From: JAKACA01 sp052143575 | GTDB taxonomy: Bacteria > Actinomycetota > Acidimicrobiia > Acidimicrobiales > Bog-793 | Length of the DNA: 64,000 nucleotides | Direction: 5' to 3' | NCBI GenBank assembly: GCA_052143575.1 | Contig: JBKQSP010000033.1 | Location: 1 to 64,000, forward strand | Shown here: one piece after another, positions 51,502 to 59,473 of the stretch | Position numbering within the stretch: position 1 is the stretch's first letter | How the letters are laid out: every line of letters begins with the position of its first letter | The notes under the pieces: generated by a model | Seen by the model: the letters and a program-made list of their open reading frames with translations, nothing else | The model's database searches: none | What the model was told of the DNA's origin: nothing | Program-made: the position numbers and the translations under genes

Positions 51502-52538
51502 TCGGCGCTCCGGCCCGTCGTGCGGGCGTGCACGAAGTCGACGACCGCTTCGAGGACGTCCGGGTCAGTCTCGGGCAGGACGCCGTGGCCGAGGTTGAAG
51601 ACATGACCCGGCAAACCGGCGGCCTCCTCGAGCACCTTGCCGGCGGCTCGCAGCACGACCTCGACGGGGGCGAGGCAGATGGCCGGATCGAGGTTGCCCT
51701 GCAGGGCGACGCCGGGGCCGAGCCGTTCGGCGGCGGCGCCGAGAGGGACGCGCCAGTCGACACCGACGACGTCGGCGCCAGCCTGCGCCATGAGGCCGAG
51801 GATCTCCCCCGTACCGACGCCGAAGTGGATCCTCGGGACGCCGAGGTCGGCGAGCCCGCTGAGGATGTTGCGCGAGGCGGGGAGGACGAATTCGGTGTAC
51901 TCGTCGGGCGAGAGGGCGCCCGCCCAGCTGTCGAAGAGCTGGACGGCAGAGGCGCCCGCTCTCACCTGTGCGCGCAGGGTCGCCAGAGAGATGTCCGCCA
52001 AGCGGTCGACGAGGCGGTGCCAGCTGGCGGGCTCGGTGTGCATGAGGCGCTTCGTCAGGCCGAAGGTCCGCGACGGGCCCCCCTCGACGAGATAGCTGGC
52101 GAGGGTGAAGGGAGCCCCGGCGAAGCCGATGAGGGGGACATCCAACTCGCCAACCAGGATTTTCACGGTTTCGAGGACGTGAGCGAGATCGACGTCGGGC
52201 TCGATGGGCCGAAGGCGGGCGACGTCGTCGTCATGGCGGAAGGCCTGGCCGAGGACGGGACCGCGGCCGGGCACGATGTCAATTCCCACGCCGACGGCGA
52301 CGAGCGGCACGACGATGTCGGAGAAGAGGATGGCGGCGTCGACGCCGTAGCGCCGCACGGGCTGCATCGTGAGCTCGGCCGCCACCTCGGGGTGGGCGAT
52401 GGCGTCGAGGATGTTGCCGTCAGCCCGTAAAGCCCGGTACTCCGGGAGCGATCTCCCAGCTTGGCGCATGAACCAGACCGGGGTGTGTGGCACGGGCTCC
52501 CGCCGGCAGGCTCGTAGGAAGGCGTCGCCGGGGAGCAC
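51498..52538 (-). CDS. hemE: Uroporphyrinogen decarboxylase
   Basis: A 346-residue TIM-barrel enzyme that decarboxylates uroporphyrinogen III to coproporphyrinogen III. The signatures PVWFMRQAGRSLPEYR and, near 210, QLFDSWAGALSP are present, with the catalytic Asp in ILFSDIVVPL. GTG 52538 starts the hemE-hemH-hemY run, divergent from ctaE. It is the first step of the heme supply to the oxidase and bc1 genes nearby. Confidence 0.95.
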   Translation of the reverse strand: MLPGDAFLRACRREPVPHTPVWFMRQAGRSLPEYRALRADGNILDAIAHPEVAAELTMQPVRRYGVDAAILFSDIVVPLVAVGVGIDIVPGRGPVLGQAFRHDDDVARLRPIEPDVDLAHVLETVKILVGELDVPLIGFAGAPFTLASYLVEGGPSRTFGLTKRLMHTEPASWHRLVDRLADISLATLRAQVRAGASAVQLFDSWAGALSPDEYTEFVLPASRNILSGLADLGVPRIHFGVGTGEILGLMAQAGADVVGVDWRVPLGAAAERLGPGVALQGNLDPAICLAPVEVVLRAAGKVLEEAAGLPGHVFNLGHGVLPETDPDVLEAVVDFVHARTTGRSAE

Positions 52539-52745
52539 GCCGCGACCATATCCCGGTCAGTCCGAAGGCCTGTGTCGCCAGCTCGGCGGGCCGCTCGGCG
52601 ACCCGCCGGGACCGTGTTCGCACAAGGCCGCAACGGGGCGGCGGGCGAGCCGCCGGAGCGGCCGAGGGGCCGCCGGGGGGCGGTGAGAGCCGTCCTGACT
52701 TCATGTCTGGCCCGCTGCCCGTCGCATCGGCTAAGAAATGCACCC

Positions 52746-53345
52746 ATGGCAGACGCGACGGCAGCCCTCGAGCGGTCACGCCCCGGCGGCCATCCCGTTG
52801 CGGAGCGGCCTCAGCTGCTCGCGGTCGGCGTCATCATCTGGCTCGGTTCCGAGTTCATGTTCTTCAGCGGCCTCTTCGCCGCCTTCTTCACCATCCGGGC
52901 GGCCGCTGCGGTCTGGCCGCCGCCGGGTACCAAGCTCGACACGATCCAGGCCGCCATCTTCTCCGTCGTCCTGCTCGCCTCCAGCCCGACGATGCAGTTC
53001 GGCGTCTGGGCGCAGGAGCGCGGCGACTACAAGAAGGCCAAGGCCTGGATAGCCACGAGCTTCATCCTCGGGGCTGCCTTCCTTGCCAACCAGGCCTACG
53101 AGTGGAGAACGTTGGGTTTCAAGCCCTCGACCAACTCCTACCAGTCCCTCTTCTTCATCATGACCGGCCTGCACGGGCTCCACGTGCTCCTCGGTCTCGT
53201 CGCCATGATCGCATTGCTCGGGCGCCTTGCCGGCTCGAAGAACGACCCCGGCGAGACGGCCGTCTACCAGGGGGTCAGCTACTACTGGCACTTCGTCGAC
53301 ATCATGTGGATCGGGCTGTTCAGCGCGCTCTTCCTGCTCTCCTGA
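52746..53345 (+). CDS. ctaE: Cytochrome c oxidase subunit III
   Basis: A 199-residue five-helix subunit: LGSEFMFFSGLFAAFFTIR, the HGLHVLLGLVAMIALL helix with conserved His, and GVSYYWHFVDIMWIGLFSALF. ATG 52746 begins a short cytoplasmic N terminus; the upstream open frame is unrelated. It heads ctaE-qcrC-qcrA-qcrB, the arrangement of actinobacterial bc1-aa3 supercomplexes, while subunits I and II are encoded 8 kb away. Confidence 0.94.
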   Translation: MADATAALERSRPGGHPVAERPQLLAVGVIIWLGSEFMFFSGLFAAFFTIRAAAAVWPPPGTKLDTIQAAIFSVVLLASSPTMQFGVWAQERGDYKKAKAWIATSFILGAAFLANQAYEWRTLGFKPSTNSYQSLFFIMTGLHGLHVLLGLVAMIALLGRLAGSKNDPGETAVYQGVSYYWHFVDIMWIGLFSALFLLS

Positions 53346-53357
53346 GATGACCTGAGC

Positions 53358-54293
53358 ATGCGCCTCCTCCGTCGCTTCCTCGTACCGTTCGCCGTCCTCG
53401 TGCTGGCGGCCGCTCTCGGCACCTTCGTGCTCGGCCGCGTCCATGTCGCCGCCTCCTCCCCCGCCATGCAGAACCCGGGCATGAAGCTGACGTCATCGGA
53501 CAGCCTGGACAACGCCGGCATGATCGCCGCCGGCCGCATCCTGTTCACCCAGACGTGCTCGACGTGCCACGGCGGGGAGGCACAAGGCTCCACGCTCGGC
53601 CCGAGCCTGCAGGGCGTCGGTGGCGCCACCGTGGACCTGTGGCTCTCGGCCGGCTGGATGCCGTTGCGCACGCCGGAGACCCAGCCGGAGGCGAAGCCGG
53701 TCTACCTCTCTCGTACCCAGATCGACGAGATCGTGGCCTACGTCGTCTCCCTCAAGCCCGGCGGCGTCCCCGTCCCGACGAACATCCCGCTCAATTCGGC
53801 CAACGCCGCCGACGGGTTCTTCGTGTTCTCACTCAACTGCGCCCCCTGTCACACCATCACCGGCGCCGGCGACGCCCTCGCCAGCGGCGTGCACGCCCCG
53901 TCGCTGCACGGCGCCACGCCGACCGAGGTGCTCGAGGCGATCCGCACCGGGCCGCAGAACATGCCGCGCTTCGGTCCCGGTGACATCTCGCCCCAGCAGG
54001 CTCTCGACGTCGTGCTCTACGTGACGAAGTACATCAAGACGCCGACGAACATCGGTGGCATCGGACTCGGCGGCGTCGGCCCGGTGGCGGAGGGTTTCGT
54101 CGGCCTCTTCGTCGGTGTCGGCGTCTGCCTGCTGGCGGCCTACTGGGTGGGGGACCGCACGGCGCGCGACGACGAGGACAGCCACGGGCACGGCGAGGCT
54201 GAGGAGAGCGACGACGACGACGGCAGCGGGGCCGGCGAGACGGCGGAGACCGGCGACACCGCCGGGGAAGAGATCGAGAACGCGGATGCGTGA
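53358..54293 (+). CDS. qcrC: Menaquinol-cytochrome c reductase diheme cytochrome c subunit
   Basis: A 311-residue membrane-anchored diheme cytochrome. N-terminal signal anchor (FLVPFAVLVLAAALGTFVLG), first heme site CSTCHGG (about 68), second CAPCHTI (about 164), axial Met in NMPRFGPGD, and a C-terminal helix. After that helix comes a very acidic Asp/Glu-rich tail of about 45 residues. The two hemes wire the bc1 complex directly to the aa3 oxidase without soluble cytochrome c. Confidence 0.94.
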   Translation: MRLLRRFLVPFAVLVLAAALGTFVLGRVHVAASSPAMQNPGMKLTSSDSLDNAGMIAAGRILFTQTCSTCHGGEAQGSTLGPSLQGVGGATVDLWLSAGWMPLRTPETQPEAKPVYLSRTQIDEIVAYVVSLKPGGVPVPTNIPLNSANAADGFFVFSLNCAPCHTITGAGDALASGVHAPSLHGATPTEVLEAIRTGPQNMPRFGPGDISPQQALDVVLYVTKYIKTPTNIGGIGLGGVGPVAEGFVGLFVGVGVCLLAAYWVGDRTARDDEDSHGHGEAEESDDDDGSGAGETAETGDTAGEEIENADA

Positions 54294-54347
54294 AGGCGAA
54301 GGGGCGCTGGAGCAGATGCCTGAGCGCGCAGAGAGGACCGCAGGGGC

Positions 54348-55295
54348 GTGAGCGTCACGGGGGACAAGCAGGGCGAGGGCACGCCCGTCACGATCCGGCT
54401 CGACGCCGACCAGTACAAGGTGGCGGCGGCCAAGCCGCAGCAGATGGAGTGGACGGTCGCCGTCACGTTCCTGCTCGGGCTGGCCGGCTTCATGGGCTTC
54501 GGCGCCGCCTACTGGGTGAACGCCTCCAACTTCTGGCTCGGCGTGTCCCTCGGGGTCGGGTTCCTCGGGCTCGGGGTCGGCATGGTGGCATGGGGCAAGT
54601 ACCTCATGCCACGCGGCCCCTTCTCGGAGTCCCGTCACTCGATGGTGCCGACCCAGGCTGAGAAGGACCGCATCATCGGCGACTTCTCGAGCCGCGGGAA
54701 AGTCGTCATCGAGCGGCGGACCTTCCTCACGAAGATCCTCGGAGCCGCCGGCGCCGTGTTCGGCGTCGTCGCCCTCTTCCCGCTCGTACGCTCGCTCGGG
54801 CCGTTGCCGAAGAGCTTCTCGCAGGCGACAACCTGGCACAAGGACTCGTTCCTCGTGAAGATCGACGGGAGCAAGGTGCACGTCGACGACGTCGAGTTCG
54901 GCGGCATGCTCACCGTCTTTCCCGACGGCGACGCCGGCGGTGCCCTCTCCCAGACGATGCTCGTGCGCCAGCAGCCTCCGGCCGGTGAGACGAACATCGT
55001 CACGGCTCCGGGCCGCGAGACCTGGAGCCCGCTCGGTTACATGGCCTTCTCGAAGGTCTGCACGCACGCCGGCTGCCCGATCGGTCTCTACCAACAGCAG
55101 ACGCACCAGTTGCTGTGCCCCTGCCACCAGTCGCTCTTCGACGTCGGGCCGGGCAAGGACGCCGTCCCGGTGTTCGGCCCGGCGCCTCGGCCGCTGCCCC
55201 AGTTGCCCCTCTACATCGACGCTGACGGGTTCTTGAGGGCGCAGGCGCCCTACGACCAGCCGGTGGGACCGAGCTTCTGGTGGCGCCGTGATTAA
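54348..55295 (+). CDS. qcrA: Rieske iron-sulfur subunit of the bc1 complex
   Basis: A 315-residue protein with three N-terminal helices (about 36-58, 62-84, 125-148), the actinobacterial form. The C-terminal Rieske domain has the [2Fe-2S] ligands in CTHAGCPIGLY and CPCHQSLFD. GTG 54348 is 54 bases after qcrC. Its 3' end overlaps the qcrB start by eight bases. Confidence 0.94.
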   Translation: MSVTGDKQGEGTPVTIRLDADQYKVAAAKPQQMEWTVAVTFLLGLAGFMGFGAAYWVNASNFWLGVSLGVGFLGLGVGMVAWGKYLMPRGPFSESRHSMVPTQAEKDRIIGDFSSRGKVVIERRTFLTKILGAAGAVFGVVALFPLVRSLGPLPKSFSQATTWHKDSFLVKIDGSKVHVDDVEFGGMLTVFPDGDAGGALSQTMLVRQQPPAGETNIVTAPGRETWSPLGYMAFSKVCTHAGCPIGLYQQQTHQLLCPCHQSLFDVGPGKDAVPVFGPAPRPLPQLPLYIDADGFLRAQAPYDQPVGPSFWWRRD

Positions 55296-56892
55296 CGCCC
55301 TCTACGACTGGATCGACAACCGTTTGAACATCTCCGGTGGCGGCCGGAAGATGGTCAACAAGATCTTCCCGGACCACTGGTCGTTCATGATCGGTGAGAT
55401 CGCCCTCTATTCCTTCGTGATCCTGCTGGCCACGGGCGTCTTCCTCACGCTCTACTTCGTGCCGTCGTCCACCGACGTCGTCTACAACGGTCCCTACCTG
55501 CCCCTCGACGGCGTCCACATGTCCGAGGCGTATCTCTCCACGATCAACCTGAGCTTCAGCGTGCGCTGCGGGCTGTTGATGCGCCAGATGCACCACTGGG
55601 CGGCGAACATCTTCGTCGGCGCCATCGTCGTGCACATGTGCCGGGTGTTCTTCACCGGCGGCTTCCGCCGCCCACGCGAGCTCAACTGGATCATCGGCAT
55701 GAACATGCTGATCCTGGCGATCTTCGAGGGTTTCCTCGGCTACTCGCTGCCGGACGACCTCGTCTCGGGAACGGGCATCCGCATCTCGTACTCGATCCTC
55801 GAGACGCTCCCGTTGGTCGGCACCTACCTTGCCAACTTCCTCTTCGGTGGATCCTTCCCCGGTACCGCCCTCATCCCGCGCTTCTTCATCATCCACGTGC
55901 TCATCCTGCCTGCGATCATCGCCGGGCTCCTCGGCGGCCACCTCACGCTGCTCGTCCGACAGAAGCACACCCAGTTCAAGGGCCACGGCGCCACCGAGCA
56001 CAACGTCGTCGGGGCACCCATGTGGCCGACGTTCATCGCCAAGACGAACGGCTTCCTGCTCCTCGTGGCCGCCGTGACAGCCATCCTGGCGGCCGCCGTG
56101 CAGATCAACCCGATCTGGCTCTACGGCCCCTACCGGCCCTACGTCGTCACCTACGCCGTCCAGCCCGACTGGTACATGGGCTGGCTCGATGGCGGCCTCC
56201 GCATCATGCCGCACTGGCAGACGGTCATCGGCGGTCGCGTCTTCTTCCCGAACGCCTTCTGGCCTGCCATCGTCCTGCCGGGCATCACGTTCACCGTCCT
56301 CATGCTGTGGCCTTTCATCGAGCAGCGCCTCACGGGCGACCGTGAGGACCACCAGCTGCTCGACCGCCCGCGGGACCGCCCGAAGCGAACGGCTCTCGGA
56401 GCGGCCGTTCTCAGCTTCTACTTCGTGTTGTTCGGGGCGAGCGCGACCGACGTTCTCGCCAACTACCTGAACGTCTCCCTGAACGCCGTGCTGACGTCGT
56501 TCCAGGTCCTCGTCTTCGTCGTGCCGATCGTGACGTATCCCGTGGCGCTCAAGATCTGCCGCGAGCTGCAGGCGACGGCGGGCGGTGGCAAGACGAAGGT
56601 GCACAACATCGTCATCCGCAGCGCCGAGGGCGGGTACTCGGCGGTACCTTCACAGTCTCGCCCCGGAGACGCCGTTCCCGAGCTCGAGCCGGTGGCGCTC
56701 GACACGAGCATCGTCCTGCCCGCCCTCGTTGGGTCGCCGTCCTATGAGGCGGTGGACCGCTCCGGGCTCGGCGCCCGGGCGGCAGCCGCCGACGGACTCG
56801 GCGACGGGAACGGCACGGCGGGGACGACCGACGGCAACGGTGGCGCGCCGGCCCGTCGCGGCGTCTTCCGCATCCCTCGCAACTACCGCTGA
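55288..56892 (+). CDS. qcrB: Cytochrome b subunit of the bc1 complex
   Basis: A 534-residue polytopic subunit. The heme b His pairs lie in MRQMHHWAANIFVGAIVVHM and in the helix FIIHVLILPAIIAGLLGGHL. The QWYM-type segment reads QPDWYMGWLDGG and the quinol site PEW motif region is replaced accordingly. The C-terminal ~130 residues extend beyond b6-like cores, ending in a Gly-rich cytoplasmic tail. GTG 55288. Confidence 0.95.
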   Translation: MINALYDWIDNRLNISGGGRKMVNKIFPDHWSFMIGEIALYSFVILLATGVFLTLYFVPSSTDVVYNGPYLPLDGVHMSEAYLSTINLSFSVRCGLLMRQMHHWAANIFVGAIVVHMCRVFFTGGFRRPRELNWIIGMNMLILAIFEGFLGYSLPDDLVSGTGIRISYSILETLPLVGTYLANFLFGGSFPGTALIPRFFIIHVLILPAIIAGLLGGHLTLLVRQKHTQFKGHGATEHNVVGAPMWPTFIAKTNGFLLLVAAVTAILAAAVQINPIWLYGPYRPYVVTYAVQPDWYMGWLDGGLRIMPHWQTVIGGRVFFPNAFWPAIVLPGITFTVLMLWPFIEQRLTGDREDHQLLDRPRDRPKRTALGAAVLSFYFVLFGASATDVLANYLNVSLNAVLTSFQVLVFVVPIVTYPVALKICRELQATAGGGKTKVHNIVIRSAEGGYSAVPSQSRPGDAVPELEPVALDTSIVLPALVGSPSYEAVDRSGLGARAAAADGLGDGNGTAGTTDGNGGAPARRGVFRIPRNYR

Positions 56893-56992
56893 GGCCCTGC
56901 GGGCAGGAGACGCACGCCTGAGGAATTGCCCGCAAGCTCGTAGGCGTCCCCGACGTCTGCAGACTGTGGGACTCGCACGATTCGCACGAGCG

Positions 56993-57895
56993 ATGCAGGC
57001 TCGAGGCCGGGAGACGGCCTTCCTCGTCCTCGTCCTCGCCCTCGCCGGCTGTTCTGCCACGGGCGTACGAGCCGGAACCGCCATCACAGCGACGACACGG
57101 GCGACCTCCACGACGGCGGTGACGACGACGACGGCGCCGACGACCGTCTACTACCTGTCGCTCGGCGACTCCGTCGGCATGTGGGACGGCCGCCGCTCCT
57201 ACCCCTACCTCATCGCCGCCTACTACCGGGCTGCAGGGCTTTCCCGGCTCCGATTGGTGGACATGTCGTGTTCGGGAGAGACGACGTCCTCGATGATCTC
57301 GCACTCGACCTGTGCTCCCGGCGGATCTCAGTACCGCAACGCCGTGAGGTTTCTTCGCGTCCATCGGGGGGCCGTTGCACTCGTGACGATCGGGATCGGG
57401 GGCAACGACGTCGTCGGATGCGCCAGCCTCACGATCGACACCGGTTGTCTGGCGACAGGGCTGCGGCTCATGCAGGCAAACCTCGCCCTCATCCTGGCGG
57501 GGCTCCGCACGGCTGCCGGTCCCGCCGTCCGCTTTGTCGGCATGAACATCTACGACCCCCTCCTCGGCAACTGGCTGGCACCCGGCGCCGGCCGCGCTCT
57601 CGCTCTGGCTGCCGTCGCCGCAGTGAGGCGCCTCAGCAACGACATGGACGAGCGATTGGCGGCCGCCTCCATGCCGGTGGCGAACGTCGAAGGCGCCTTC
57701 GACTCGAACGACATGGGGCGATTCGTGTCATCGCCCTGGGGCAGGGTGCCCGTGGCGGTCGACCGTGCCTGCCAGCTGCTCGACATCACGTGTCGTGCCG
57801 GCGTCGTCGAAGGCTTCGGGGACGACCCGAACGACGCCGGCGCCGTCGTGATCGCCCGCACTTTCGAGCACGTGATCGGTGTGCTGCGCCCGTAG
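56993..57895 (+). CDS. SGNH/GDSL-hydrolase-like lipoprotein
   Basis: A 300-residue secreted lipoprotein: lipobox LALAGC at about 16-21, a Thr-rich linker, then an SGNH fold with block I YLSLGDSVGMW, block II DMSCSGETTSSM, and block III IGIGGNDVVGC. In block V, where the catalytic Asp-x-x-His is expected, the sequence reads GFGDDPNDAGAVVIA, so the His seems replaced. Hydrolase activity is therefore doubtful. ATG 56993 is preferred; a GTG at 56966 is in frame. Confidence 0.75.
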   Translation: MQARGRETAFLVLVLALAGCSATGVRAGTAITATTRATSTTAVTTTTAPTTVYYLSLGDSVGMWDGRRSYPYLIAAYYRAAGLSRLRLVDMSCSGETTSSMISHSTCAPGGSQYRNAVRFLRVHRGAVALVTIGIGGNDVVGCASLTIDTGCLATGLRLMQANLALILAGLRTAAGPAVRFVGMNIYDPLLGNWLAPGAGRALALAAVAAVRRLSNDMDERLAAASMPVANVEGAFDSNDMGRFVSSPWGRVPVAVDRACQLLDITCRAGVVEGFGDDPNDAGAVVIARTFEHVIGVLRP

Positions 57896-57950
57896 CGGGT
57901 CGGGCCGATGGGGAGCACCGCGGGTTCGTGCCCCGCCAGCCACGCCTATC

Positions 57951-57966
57951 GATACGTGATCGTCTC
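57951..57966. promoter_or_regulatory. Operator-like repeat GATACG-N4-CGTCTC (TetR autoregulatory site)
   Basis: An imperfect copy (one mismatch) of the perfect palindrome at 59192-59207. It sits 15 bases before the TetR start, where a repressor would block its own promoter. Confidence 0.55.
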
Positions 57967-57980
57967 GTTACCGCAATACG

Positions 57981-58679
57981 ATGTCGCCGGTGAGCCAGGG
58001 ACAACGATCAGGCAGGGCGGAACCGCGAGAAACCCGTCCGAGCCGCATCGAGGGCTCCTCGCGAACACGAGTAGGCCGGGGCGAGCAAGCACGGCAGCGG
58101 GTGCTTCGCGCCGCCCTCGAGGTGTTGGCGGAGAGCGGGCTGGCCGGCTTCAACATGGAGTCGATCGCCCGCAAGGCGGGTGCCGGCAAGGCGACGGTCT
58201 ACCGTCACTGGGCGTCACCCTCCACGCTCCTCGTCGACGCCATGGACGCCCAGTTTCGGCCCTTCCCCGCCGTCTCCACCGGCGACGTGAGGGCTGACCT
58301 CGTCAGCCTTCTCTCGACCTTGACGTCGCTGCTCAACGACTCACCCTTCCCCGGGCTGATGGCGGCGTTCATCGACGCCGTCGAGCGCGATCCGGCGCTC
58401 GGCGGCTTGCACGCCGAGCTCACAAGCCGGCGCCGCCAGCCGATGCTCGATCTCCTCGCCGAAGCAGTCCGCCGCCATGACATCGTCGCCGACGCCGACC
58501 CCGAACTCGTCGTCGACCTCCTCACCGGTCCCTTCTTCTACCGCCGCTTCATCGCCCACCGGTCGATACCGCCCGGGATGGCAGCAGCCGTCGTCGATCA
58601 GGTTCTCGTATCGCTGCGGCCAAACGCATCCGACAAGCCGCCGCGGCGACCGCCTCGCCAAGCCGCAGAACGTCCCTAG
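57981..58679 (+). CDS. TetR-family regulator
   Basis: A 232-residue protein. After a basic N terminus, the HTH at about 40-80 reads VLAESGLAGFNMESIARKAG-AGKATVYRHWAS. The C-terminal domain (TetR_C_11-like, FPGLMAAFIDAVERDPAL) is helical. It is convergent with the methyltransferase gene (4-base overlap), and both promoters carry the GATACG palindrome, so it probably represses both. The inducer is unknown. Confidence 0.85.
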   Translation: MSPVSQGQRSGRAEPRETRPSRIEGSSRTRVGRGEQARQRVLRAALEVLAESGLAGFNMESIARKAGAGKATVYRHWASPSTLLVDAMDAQFRPFPAVSTGDVRADLVSLLSTLTSLLNDSPFPGLMAAFIDAVERDPALGGLHAELTSRRRQPMLDLLAEAVRRHDIVADADPELVVDLLTGPFFYRRFIAHRSIPPGMAAAVVDQVLVSLRPNASDKPPRRPPRQAAERP

Positions 58680-59155
58680 GGCGCCGAGGGTCGCCTCGGG
58701 AGCCAACGGCTCACGCGCCGCTTGTACTCCAGATAGCCGTCGCCGAACGAGCGGCGCAGGACCGGCTCCTCGTAGCCGATCACGAAGACGTGAACAACGA
58801 CAGCCATCTCGGCGGCGTACTCGAGCAGCGAGACGGACTCGAAGATCCACGCCTCCCCGAGGACGACCGTGATTGCCGCCAGATAGATCGGGTTCCGCAC
58901 CCAGCGATAGGGACCGGACACCACCAACTGGCGGGGTGGATCCCAGGGTCCCGGCGTGCCTCGACCCCTCACGGCGAACGCCCGCGCGCACCACACGTAC
59001 AGGCTCAGGCCGACGAGGACCACCGCCAAAGCGGGCCACACCGACGGCGACGGCAAGCGCCAGTCGTGAGACAGGAGCCACCACGGCAAGAGCACTGCCC
59101 CGACTCCCGGGATCACGAGGCTGAACACGATGTTCTTCACGAGGAGGCGGCTCAC
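58676..59155 (-). CDS. Isoprenylcysteine carboxyl methyltransferase-like membrane protein
   Basis: About 159 residues with four helices and the family's C-terminal SAM-binding block: VVSGPYRWVRNPIYLA, then the E-E-P-x-L-R-x-x-F-G-x-x-Y-x-x-Y pattern. Bacterial members methylate or reduce membrane-associated substrates of unknown identity. GTG 59155 is chosen so that the operator at 59192 lies upstream; the open frame extends to 59254 but would put the operator inside the gene. Confidence 0.8.
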   Translation of the reverse strand: MSRLLVKNIVFSLVIPGVGAVLLPWWLLSHDWRLPSPSVWPALAVVLVGLSLYVWCARAFAVRGRGTPGPWDPPRQLVVSGPYRWVRNPIYLAAITVVLGEAWIFESVSLLEYAAEMAVVVHVFVIGYEEPVLRRSFGDGYLEYKRRVSRWLPRRPSAP

Positions 59156-59191
59156 GATCCGTGCGGCGCCTTCCTCGAGTCTGACATCATC

Positions 59192-59207
59192 GATACGGTA
59201 TCGTATC
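59192..59207. promoter_or_regulatory. Operator-like palindrome GATACG-N4-CGTATC
   Basis: A perfect 16-base palindrome, extended by flanking bases (59189-59210). It sits 37 bases before the start of the methyltransferase-like gene. The same sequence with one mismatch precedes the TetR gene at 57951. The rest of the 318-base interval 59156-59473 shows no gene. Confidence 0.7.
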
Positions 59208-59473
59208 GATGAGCTGACGGAGTTCGTTCGCTGGTCAGGTTCGGCCGTAAGCAAGCCTCCCAGCCAAGGTGACTGCCGCCGGCCTGTCGAGTTCGGTGAG
59301 ACGCGGAGTGCACCGCACGCGACTACCTGGCCAACCCGGGGACCCAGTCCGTGACCCGACAGCTTGGTGCGGAAGCGAGGGCTCTCCCGCGGCCCTCATC
59401 GGCTGAATTCGCCTCGGCAGGGCACGGACCCCCTGTTAGCCTGCCGGGCAGTCCGATCGCGGGAGGACACAGA

